Shown here piece by piece: positions 25,601 to 37,600 of a stretch of 64,000 nt of DNA (the first letter of the stretch is position 1; each line of letters starts with the position of its first letter). The stretch is taken from the NCBI GenBank assembly GCA_029948255.1, contig JALIZF010001684.1, positions 62,001 through 126,000 on the forward strand, written 5' to 3'. The notes below the pieces were generated by a model. It was given only the letters and a program-made list of their open reading frames with translations. It did no database searches and had not been told where the DNA came from. The position numbers and the translations under genes were made by a program. Source of the stretch: Telmatactis stephensoni. Lineage: Eukaryota; Cnidaria; Anthozoa; Actiniaria; Isophelliidae.

Positions 25601-28600
25601 GTACAATCGTCTCAACATTTTTGGCTTTCCATGAAGGAGAGCTTGAAATATCAAATTTCTACTGTAATCTCAGACTTTTCTAATTTTCTTACTTCTTTGT
25701 CTTTTATAGAGAAGTATGACGCTCGTCATCGGGTACTGGTGTACAGTGTGTCAGACAAACTTGATATCTCACCAGACATTGTTGCAGATATAGAAGATGA
25801 GTTAGTTAGTCATCTCCAAGCTTGCAAAAAGAAGGAAGAAAGGTACGCATATTAAGCTTTGACATTCTTTTGAGATTGAGGGGGGTGTGGGGGGGGGGGG
25901 GGGGAGGGGGAGTGGTTGAATAATCTTAACATCTGGTGGGAGGGTCACTAAGATTTGAACGAGAGCGCACGCTTTTTATGTAAGACGCTTTTCAACCAAT
26001 CAGAGTTTGCCATTTTGTGCAGCACAAAGACTTTTCAGCTAATCGGTCAGCAGTACGCAATATCGTAAAAATATCGTAGGTTTGAGGTTTTGTTGTCCCG
26101 CCTTTATTGTCGAGCTGTTAAAACCCCTAAAGATCCAAAGTTACATGATCAACCCAATATTTGTAATTTGTTACGAGATATAATTACAAAAGTTGTGACA
26201 GATGTGTCATTATCGGTTATATATCATTTTCAAGGTTGTTAAAGATGGCAAATGCAGAAGACATTCTTTTGAGATTGAGGGGGGAGGGGGAGTGGTTGAA
26301 TAATCTTAGCATCTGGTGGGAGGGTCACTAAGATTTGAACGAGAGCGCACGCTTTTTATGTAAGACACTTTTCATCCAATCAGAGTTTGCCATTTTCTGC
26401 AGCACAATGACCTGTCAGCTAATCGGTAAGCAGTACGCAATATCTGATCCTCGTTAAACGCACTATCCAGTAGTCTCCCTCGCAGTCGCTACCAGTGTCG
26501 TCACGCAACGCTTTCTCCCCCGAGTCGCTACTCAGGGAAGAAAGCGTTGCGTGACGACACTGGTAGCGACTGCGAGGGAGACTAACTATCCAGGCGATCA
26601 CTGCGCAATTTGAAGCTGCACGCTCTTCAACCAGCCAGGGCGCGCGGTTCTTGACTATTATGTTCTTATGCCAATCAAGACGTAAGATTTTATGCAAATG
26701 CAATATTTAACCAATCGGAGCGAGGGTTTTGATATGCTTTTGGCTTATGGTGTCCTTCTACTGAGTGATCAGTACAGATGTTCTTGGTCTTCTAGAGGAG
26801 AGATAGACCAAGCGCGCGTTATTTTATGCAACAACAATCTTCAGATCTATGGCATACTGCCCTCCTATGTTCAGATCTCTTCACTAAATGAAGGGGATTC
26901 TCCCGTAACATTTTTGATCAGTTTTGATATGAGTGTGAAACGGACCGCGCCGTACTGTGGCTGTCATTACCGTGATGTCTAAAAACATTCGAAATTCCTG
27001 CCGTAACCGTGCCGTGCCGTGCCGTAATCATGCCGTTTTCACAGTCAAACGTGAAACGCGTGATTCTTATGCAACATGCGCTTTCCTTCTTCGTTCTATA
27101 CAAGGAAGAAGTCTTCCTTTTTTGTGGGGGGAGGGGAGGTCACGGCGTGAAATTTACATGAGTACAGCTCACTCGTTATCCATATCAATGAAGGTTGTTG
27201 AGATAAAAGTAGAAGCACAAGTTTATTTTTTGTGAAAACATGTCTTTTTAAAGCTGGCTGAAAAGCTGTTTCAAGCGATTTTCGTTCTGTGGATAGAAAA
27301 TATTGTAGGTTTTGAGGTTTTGTTGTCCCGCCTTTGTTGTCGAGCTGTTAAAACCCCTAAAAATCTAAAGTTACATGATCAACCCGATATGTGTAATTTT
27401 TTACGAGATATAATTACAAAAGTTGTGACAGATGTGCCATTATCGGTTATATATCATTTTCAAGGTTGTTAAAGATGGCAAAAGATGTCAATGCGTTTTT
27501 TATCCCATTGATATCATATCAATATCATTATGTCAATATCAATATATCATATCCAATCGTATCGCTCATCAAGCTGCTCACGTGATGTTCGCTGAGGTTT
27601 TTTTGAAGAAACACTGCAAAATACCATTCTGTACAAACTCAGGGTCGCTTTGCAGAGAACTCCGTCAAAGTCTAGTTGGTAAGTTTACATTCCAATAGTT
27701 AACTATTGTACGATATCTAGAATTTAATTGAAATTTGTTGGGAATCATTAGAGACAATACGTTGTCCATTCTACCGTTTTCGTCTGCGCAAATTCAATTA
27801 TCAGATTTTCTCATTCACTCTGATAACCTTTTTATTGTGCTTTCTCTTCTTCTCTTAACGCCTCTTTCTCCCACCCCCTCCTGCTTCTCTTCTGTCACCT
27901 TCCTTCTCTCTTTTACTCTAGCTCTCTATCGTGTTAAAATTCAAGTTAAAAAATTCTAATCCTTTCTAGTGTATTTCTAACAAATTTTCTAACGCCAAAT
28001 TAAAAATAATTGCAATAACCTAGCGTCGTTTTCATGGACAACGTACCATGTAAGTAGACATTGAAAAAATCAGAAAAACCAGAATACGCGGCCATGGAAA
28101 AGTTTCATTTAGACTGTAGCTCCATGACGACATCACACTTCAATTCTTTTCTGATCTTCAAAGAAACTCTATAGAATTTAAAATTGCAGAAAAAGTTAAG
28201 CAGAAAAAAAAAAAAAAAAAAAAAAGAAGGAGAAGAAATAATGAAGAAATAGAAAACATCTTGACGGACGCAATGTTTTTGCAAATGTTTTGATACTATA
28301 TCTTGCCTTTCAGAGTCATCAAAATGAAGACGCTTTTCCTGGTTGTTTTGCTTACAATGTTGGGAGTAGCCTTGTAAGTAATTCTAGTGTGTATTTTGAT
28401 AATGATATTGATTACAAATATAAATTATTACAAGCTTTATAGAATAGATATAGCCATAACAGTTTTGTCGCTCTTAAGAAGTTAAAAAATTTAACTTAGG
28501 CCTCTAATTTGTAATAGATTTTAATATACGTTATTCCCTTTTGAAAACATGCAGTATTCAAATTTTCATAGATTAATACATGACGTTTTTGCCCTCTTGA

Positions 28601-31600
28601 AAAAAAGCAAGGGCGGATCCAGGATTATCTTCAGGAGGGGATGCACCGTCTTCAGGAGGGGGTGAACCATCATATAAATTGGAAACTGCCGAGAGGATAT
28701 TTTGGAAAAACATTGAGAAAAAAGGACACAAAGTCGTCTAAGGAGGGGTGCGCACCCCCTGCACCCCTCCCCTAAATCCGCCCCTGAAAAGTATTGAAAT
28801 TTTCAGTTGCAAAGGATTAACCGAAAAGGCCGATCACGGAAGCAAAGCAATGACCTGAAAATTTAAACCTGTGTAAAATTTTAACCACAACGTAACATGT
28901 GCATGCAATTAACAGTTACTTACTGGCACTGATGGAAACAGTACGTTTTGTGGTTCCAAAAGACCACTGATGTTTCCTGAGGCGAAGCCGAGTTCCAGTA
29001 AATAAGTGTTTTGTTATATACCAACTGTCAAAGAACAAAAAGCAAAACGTCGCTAATATAAATGTTTTTGCAGTAAATAAGTGTTCATTAGCAGACCCTA
29101 ATTCAATTGTTTTCTTTTTTTCTTATTTGCCTACTGAACATTAGTTGCTAGTATTTATTAGTTCACGGGTTTATGAAAACCGCTCTAGCATAATTTAGCA
29201 CTATGTAGTACAATTGTGCGTACTATATTTCACGGGTGAAATAAAGTCACTCTATCATTCAAACAGGTGTTAATCACAATGCACTAGCACACCATCTGTT
29301 TAAGCCTGTTTTTCACTAGTCACGCAATCATATGCACAATCGCAAAGATCAACAACTTGTTTTTGTTCTTGTGTCAATTAAACGGATAATTCTTATCGAT
29401 GTGTATTGAAAGTCAAACTCTCATTAATCGACCATCTTTTGTACACATTATGCTGGCCGGAAAATGGAGATAGGTAAAATCCTCGATTTAACGAACTGCC
29501 AAAGGACTGAGAAAATTCGCCAATTATATCGCGGTTTCGTTATATCTGGACTAAAATCCGTATATCTATTGTATGACGGTGGGGTATATATCAGGGATAA
29601 CGTTATATCGACGTTCGTATGTTATATCGATGTTATACAAAGTAGTCAGCGGTCCTTCATTAGAGTGCGGTTAACTTATAAAAGTCTCATCTTATTCAAC
29701 TGATCATAAAAAAATAGTGCTGAGTTTAATAGAGGGTTGCGGGCCGATAGAATTAGTCACTGCTTATTTATCTTCAGCTGTATTACGGAACGTATTGTTT
29801 GAAGTATTTATCAATCGAGTCGTTTTAATTTGATCAACCGAGAAATGGACAGCACCATTTCGTGTCCGTCTCTGCCATGCTATCTATAAAATACATCCTG
29901 TCATGACCGTGCTGCTTTTAATAGTTATGCGAAAACTGCTTTTTGCTGTATTATTTTCTTACAGGGTTACATCCAAGGCTCTTGATGGAGCAAATTATGA
30001 TTTAGATGAGTTTGATAGTGAGATGAGCGATCATTACTTCGACAAACCTGAATGTTTTAGTGATGCTGACTGTCCTAGCGGTGTTTGTCACAGGTGAGCA
30101 TAATTAACGTTTACTGAAATAGTAGTTGCATGGATACGGCTGAAAAGCGCATTGCCCATGCTCGATAATTCGGCGGGAATTCGTAGACGCGTTCGTGTTT
30201 ACAAACAAAAGTACTGTCGATTCAACTGTCGTGTATTATGCCAATTTCTCGTGTATTATTTGACCAGGTAAAGAGAACAACTAAAGCAATGTTTTAGGAA
30301 AAATGAGCTCTAACTTTTCACGGACAGATTTACAAAACCTCCAATGGTTTTATTTAAAACTTCCGAGTATGCGCAATGCGTTTTTCACCCGTGTCAGTTG
30401 CATGGGTATGTGTGGCGGCTTGTCAAACAAACGACCGACCGACCGGACGGACGGACGGACAAACAAAAGAACGAACGAGCGATCGTAAGGACGAGCAAAC
30501 AAGGAAACAAAGGAGCAAACATATCATGCAAACATCTACTTTGTTGTTGTTTTTCTTTATAAACCTAGCTAATATAGTGGTTGATACTTCTCTGTTTTAT
30601 CAATGCAAGAAAAATCTTACATTTTGTAATTTTTTTTACCTTTCAGAAATTCCATTTGTATGTGATTATTTGAGACGTGGCATCCATTGGTTCTAAATAT
30701 TATTTCTTATTTCGAGCTCTGTCATCTTTAAAACTCCTCTATGTCGAACATGAACAGATTCCTAATGCCTTCCTCGCATGCAACTTCTAATAGTTCACTT
30801 TCGATATTCTGGCTGAGTGATCATGCACAAAGCAATTCAAGACGAGGCTCCGGTGAAACAATGGAGTAACCTTATATATTCTTTTGTTTCCCCGGAGCTT
30901 CATCTTGAATCGCTTTGTGCGTGATCACTCAACCAGAATAAGTGAACTACTATGATTTTCCCTCCAATCGCTCCTGTCCCCAATGTTCCTCTATCAAATA
31001 CTCAATCTTCCCTCTTCCCCTGTTGGCACAGGATTCCCAAGAAAAAGAAAATGACGTAGGCTCCCTATTCAAAGAATAAATAAATTGTAAATTCTTTCCT
31101 TTTGGAGTTTAAGATAGCGGAGTTCATTGTGCTTAACTGAGTACCCTACAGCTGTAATCTGTAATAGTATTAAGTTAATAGTAACCTAGAAACAACGTCC
31201 ATTAACAGACAGGTTTATTGTAACCAAGTATACTGTATACTTTTAATGGTTTTGAACTCAGTAAAATCAATAAAGTGTCTAGCAACTTTATGGCCTAGTG
31301 CTTAGGCGGTCTGGCAAGTGAGAACACTTGAGGGCCACAGAGTTATCAGTGTTTGTCAAACTACTGTCTTGTGTTTTTACCCTCTGGAAATAAAGCCTAT
31401 TATTATTATTATTATTATTATTATTAGAACAGGTTTCTTGGTTACTATGGCTAAGTAAAGCATGACATGACTTTTATTTTCTATTCAAGTTCCTCTAGAA
31501 ACAACTTGATCTTTGAGGGTGTGAGCTTCCATATAAAAGAGATTTTTAATTGTTCGAAACTGTCATTTCAAACAAACATTACTCCTATTAGAGAGAAGTC

Positions 31601-34600
31601 AAGAGGAAAAGACCCTTTGGTTTAAATACCGTGAGTCCGGATAGTAGCCGTTACGTCGTCTTTCCTGCATCATCCTCATAAACATTTTATCATGCACGTC
31701 TAACAGCAGAACTTACTAAAGACATGTTGTCCCAGCAAATAATTTTTTTGACGAGAATCCGTGCCGTACACACTAGTGGAAAATCCTTGCAACAAGTGCC
31801 GTGCGTCCCTGCAACATGTCCTAGTGTGTGTGTGATTCGTCTGTATCAACCTTTAAGGCCCGGTAATACGAGCAACAAAATCGTGCAACTTGTCGCGCCA
31901 CATTGTTGCGTTGCAAGTTGCAGAGCAAATGCTGCTCGTATTACCACCCCGCGCGCAACAAATTTTCTTTGTTACAAAAAGTAGACAATGCTTCTACTTC
32001 GTACAACAAAGAAAATTTGTTGCGCGCGGGGTGGTAATACGAGCAACATTTGCTCTGCAACTTGCAACGCAACAATGTTGCGCGACAAGTTGCACGATTT
32101 TGTTGCTCGTATTACCGGGCCTTTAGCCTTTGAACGTCACTTACTCATATTCACGTGCAATCTACATTTCTCTGGCTTTAGTTTAACATTGTCGAAGGCC
32201 TCGCGTCTTTAACCACTGAATATACTGAGGCATTAATGGCAATTTAACCTGCTCATACTAAAAGTGTTACGAGGGACTTTTTAGGGATCGCCTACTCTGC
32301 CAGCTCGTTTACTAGACTATGAATAATGGCTAATTACAAGCTATGTGAGGGTTGATACTACAAGGCAGGGTAGAGCCACGCTGGCCAACCAGAAAGACTT
32401 TCCTTAGTCGTTGTGATTGTCAGAAGGAATTCCTTACTCGACCACTTTCCTCTCTTAGGGCTGTACTTTCCAACTCAACCTCAATTCGTACCCCAAACTT
32501 GCCACGTTAGCTTGTACAAAGACTAAGTTAATGTGCGAGTGTGACAAATATCGACAGGCCTTATGTAACAACTAAGCTAAATCTGATTTCCTGTTTACAT
32601 AACACTTCTAGTCAAAGCGAAACTATACGTTGGTCTTATGTTTGGGTCATAGTGAAAGAGGGTGTGTCAAAGGAAACTCAAAGCAAATCCTATGATCGAA
32701 ACGGTCAAGGTTACAACACTTAAAATGCCTAACTAGCAAAAGCACTCAAAAACACATTAAGATTCATAAATGTACAATTACTGAAAATTTGTAGCGTACT
32801 ATCGCCCCATGTAAGGAAATCCGGAATGAAGCAAGATTCCGGATTCCTAGAGCTATCTTATTGATTCAAATGGCCGGATTCCGGATTCCAAAGGCTGGAT
32901 TCCGGATTCCAAGGGCTTGATCCTGGATTTCCAAAATCAAATTATTCGTGGATTCCGGTTTCTGGATTCCCTTATATGGGACGAATAGTCAGCCATTAAT
33001 TTGACAGTGCGCTGCTTGTTTTTTTAGACCCGCAACTTTTTCTGCAACACAGCGCGAATTGTAGTTTTAGGTTTAACATATATAACATATATTGCGCGCA
33101 ACAGTTTCAGGTTTAGATCGAATTCTACCTTTGCAACTTTGCTGCAAGTTGCGCGCAACATTGTAGTGGTAGATGTTGTAGTCAATTCATTCAAATTCAG
33201 CCCTTTTTTGTGACTAGTAGATTTGGGTTATCTAGCATTCTTAAAAGGAATTTTATTTTGGGACTATCGTCGGGAATTTAAATTTTTACCCCTAAAAGGT
33301 ACCAATAAGAACATACAAGAATATCCTATATCCTTTCTCTTTTCTACCCATAATTTCATTTTATCATCAATTTTTTGTTTATTCTTTCTTAATAAAATTC
33401 TAGTGAAGAGGAGAGAAAGCAGCGAAAAGAAGATGAATCTGCGAGAAAGTTCCAGAAAGGTTTATGGATTGGTCTTGGAGCTATTGGTGGCGGGGCTTTA
33501 TTAGGTCAGTTACCCATTAGTCCGCATTTGATATTTTGGTAGCAAAAGCACTTCAAAACGGGCCTCCTACCTTTTAGAGCTTTAGCTTTGCATGGGTATG
33601 GAATTCCACAAGCCTAATGCATTTAATGTCGTTGATGTCGATAACAAGAATAGAAATTGTTCTAATTCTGTGCTCAATAAAAGACCATTAAAATGGAATA
33701 TGGACATAGAACAGTCAGAGAAAAGTCAGGGATTTCTATTTTACCAAGGAAATTAAATTGGAACAATGCCTCGGGTTTTTTTTTCCTTTAAGCCAATTTA
33801 CAAAGTACAATAGCAGCTGGCTACGATCGATATCATAATATACACCATAATTTTAAATGGAATTATAGGTGATGTCCACTAGTGCCTCTTGTCTATCAGT
33901 GTGTCATTGAAGACTATATATTGTACGTAGGTCTCACTGGAGGTCTTGCTGCCCCGCTATTAGCTGCTGGTGCAGGAACATTGTTTGGTGGTAGTTTTGC
34001 CGTTGCCTTGGCATCGGTGAAGGGTGTGGCAATCGTCGCTTCCTTATTTGGTGCGGCAGGAGCGGGATTGACTGGTAAGATATTTATTTGAGGATGCTCC
34101 ACTCATAACAATGAGTAGTAGTAAGTAGGGATCAAAGGTTCTTAAGAAACTCACGTGATATGTATACCACGTGATATTAACTATCCCGTGACTTAGAGAT
34201 TGGTAAAGGAAGTTTTGTCCGCAATCAATGATGGTATCCAAGCAAATGATTAAGGTAACAACGAGCAACCGGATAATACACATCACGTGATGGGTAACCG
34301 TTGCTTGGCAACTGCATTCACTCGTTTGCAAAAGATAAACAAATAACAAACAAACAAACAGTCAAACAAACGAACAAACAGGGAGATAGCATTTCAGAAG
34401 AAGGAGAATATGGAACATCGCCAAATTCCGCATGGGGAGGTAACAGACGACACTAGCTTCGCTTGGTAACCATCTTATTCACAAGTTGAATGGTGTAATT
34501 ACATTTGATGATATCAACCTCGAAAGTAGCCAGACTTTCAGGGGAGGGGAGGGGAGGGAGAAGGGAGGAAGAGGGGAGAGGGGGAAATTAAAGGAAGAGT

Positions 34601-37600
34601 TACCTGTAGTCAGCTGATATCCAGTGTTCTAGTTTTGATAGATCCTGGTTCGATAAAGCTTTTAAATTGTTTTTCTATTTAAGGTCAAAAACTAAACCGT
34701 AGACTTGGCGACATTGAACAATTTGAATTTGAAAAGCTGACAAAGGGTGATCATCTTAATGTCGTTATCGCAGTGTCTGGTTGGTTGAAAGAAGAACAAG
34801 AAGAAAATGGTGAGTAACGTAGTTTGGTCAGCATGGCTAGAGCTTACTTTTCTTTGGAGTTCAGAGTTTTCCACAAGTAAATCATGTGTTTATTTTTCAG
34901 CATTCCAATCATGTGGCTTCGAAGAGCCTTGGAAGAAAATGAAATTAGGGAGAGAACAGTACTGTTTGAAATGGGAATCCAAGTAAGTCTGAATGGAGAA
35001 GGGGGAGTTGGGGTCGGGGTTGGGGTTGGGGTGGGGGGCTGTGTGTGTGTGTGTAGGGGGGGGGGGGAGTTGAGTTAGCTTTGAGTAGTAGTTGGTATTC
35101 AATATATTTTTATAATCGTTCTCCAACTCCTTTGGAATTAACTGTAAATATATGTCTTTATTCCAGTAATGTTTTGAGCGGTTGATACAAGGTTTGATAT
35201 AGGATAGGTTATTAACGCTAACCTAATGTATTCAAAATTATTCCTTCTGCAATTTATTAGGTATTTGACTGAGCTTGGTTCTTCTATTTCGTCGTTCCTC
35301 ACTTCGGCTGCACTTGGTGTTGCTGCTGAAGAGACTCTGAAACATACTATAATTCAAGGTACGACGGTACCGGGTTGCATAGGATGGCTAGGGGATAATA
35401 TGACGTCCTTCTCCGATAGGCCTGTGGTCCTTTAGATCTCTTTAACTTCTTTATCCAAGAAAACGTAAAACTTTAAACATTTTTTAGATATAAACTCCTC
35501 AGGCCCTGAGTCGTCCACTGTCACAACAACTTTTGTACAAGTGGTCACAGCATTTTACAAATGACAGCATTTTCTGTAGCAAAACTCCCTGTGTCACTTG
35601 TCCGATCCATACATTTTTTACTCTATCTGAACCCAAGGTAGTTGGTTTGATGAAGGTTGATTGTATACGTGGACAAGTCATCCCTGATAGCCTGGACGAC
35701 TTGCTTTTTTATCCCAGGATCGAAGACAATAAGAACATTCAAGAGTTATCTCAGCTACCAGGAACAACTCGCTTTTACATAAACAGGGTGTCTGGAATTT
35801 AAAACCCTTTAGTGTTGCATGGTTCGGCTGGGTCTGCATTTTCGACTTCTTTTCCGGACCTTGATGATATTTGACGATTACACATATAAAGCGACCATAT
35901 TTTACGTCGATAGCTCGTGACAGTAATTTGGGTAACTGATAAACTTGAGGTCGACGGTGCGCTCATTTTACTCCCCTCTCTCCTTCAGTGCTCCGTTTTT
36001 AATGGTATTTAAAGCTACTTAAAGCTACACAGAAAGGAAAGAAGTTGAAACAAGGATGCGAGGTCACTGAGGATCGAACTAGGGACCTCTCGCACCGAAG
36101 GGCGCGCACTAACCAACTGTGCCATCCTTGCTCCTTGCGAATTCGTTTTGAAGATATCGTGATTATTTTTGCTATAAAGGTCTTGTAAGTGCAGTCGCCT
36201 GGCCATTGACTGTGCTGAAATTTGGCTTCATCATCGATAATCCATGGAATGTCTGTGCAACACGTTCAGTTGAAGTGGGTAAACACATGGCAAACATCTT
36301 GATGGAACGACATCATGTAAGACTATTTAGAAAGCGTTTTCTGCCTCCTCCGCATTCTTCTGTCCCTCCCTCATATTTCTCCTTCTGCTCCTTTTCTCCT
36401 CCACCTCTTCTCATTCTTCTCCTTGTCCTCGTTCCCCTTCTTGTGCTCTTCCTCCTTCCCCTTGCCCTTCTGCTTCTCCTTCTCCCTCTTAATCCTCCTC
36501 CTCCTTCATCTTGTCTGCCTGACGAAACTTCTATTACGCAACTACATACAGTTGCTAATGTTTTGTAACAGTCCCTAAAGATTTTGTGTTGAATTTCTAT
36601 CGTGATGATAAAATGATTGAACATTCGATGTTATTTATTTACTTCACACAGGGAAACCGTCCTGTAACTCTCGTGGGATTCAGTTTTGGAGCACGCGTCA
36701 TATTCCACTGCCTTAAGGCTCTGAGCTCTATGAAAGGTAATTATCAATACATAATTCTAAAACTACTTATCCCAGATCATTGCATTGTTCCACAAGCCAA
36801 CACGTTTGATCATAAATCTCTGGAAACTGAGTTAGTCTCATGAACATTGCTCTGTACGTGGTAGAGTCGGTAACTGGAGAGTCACGCATGGGTTCCATTC
36901 CAGTTGGGGACTCCCCTTTTTTCGAGTAAAAGACTTTATTATCAATTCGTTTATTCTTAACGATATTATTGTATTGTTTTGGGTATGTTTTAGGAGTTAA
37001 AAATCTATAGGCTTTGTCTATCTGCAGAGAACCTCTCTTTTCTATTTTGATGCGTTTTTGAAAATTCCGACTAGTCTTGATTTTTGTACAATAAAACACC
37101 TCTCTCAATGGCATCTCGCATGCAATGCGTGGCCTTTCTCAATGGATTTTCACACCTTGATTAACAAACGCTCTAGCCTGCGTGGCTGCATGGCGCAAGG
37201 GAAGGGAGAAGGAGGAAGGGGTAAGGGAAAAGATGGAAAGGGATGGTGCTTCTTTCCCCTCTTCTCCCCACCCTACTCCCCTAGAAGCGTCAAATACACA
37301 GGCTGCAAACGCTGGGTCTCATCACCGTTCCCTTGAGAATCAAACGATAAAGCCTGGTTCATACTAGTCACACAAGTTCAAGCACAGGCAAATCACAGAC
37401 TCAGTAACGCATTTGTAGCTTAGGCCTAGTTCAAACGTCGCATCTCACATGTGCTGAATTCAATGCAAATGAGATGATAATGAGTAGAAACAAAAGATTT
37501 GACTAATTTGCATTGAATTCGGTACATGTGAGATGCGACGTTTGAACTAGGCCTTAGGTTTGAAAAAGCGCTTTGAAAAAGCTGTACGATACTGAGTCTG

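Larger units (their letters stand above)
25861..27481 (+). repeat. About 400 bp tandem duplication; second copy split by an 848 bp insertion
   Basis: Unit A spans 25861-26259. Unit B starts at 26260 with the same ACATTCTTTTGAGATTGAGG, runs to about 26444 (CAGTACGCAATATC), is interrupted, and resumes at about 27293 (ATTGTAGGTTTTGAGG). It ends at 27481 with CAAGGTTGTTAAAGATGGCA. Unit A holds the uninterrupted sequence across the break, which proves the order. The 26445-27292 insert contains two foldback-type elements. The array is in TMCO4 intron 4, 18 bp past the exon 4 end. Confidence 0.85.

Noticed and set aside
36020..36137. Functional tRNA gene on the minus strand
   Set aside because: Good A and B boxes, but stems do not close into a full clover-leaf and no T-run terminator is placed properly; a SINE head or relic is more likely.
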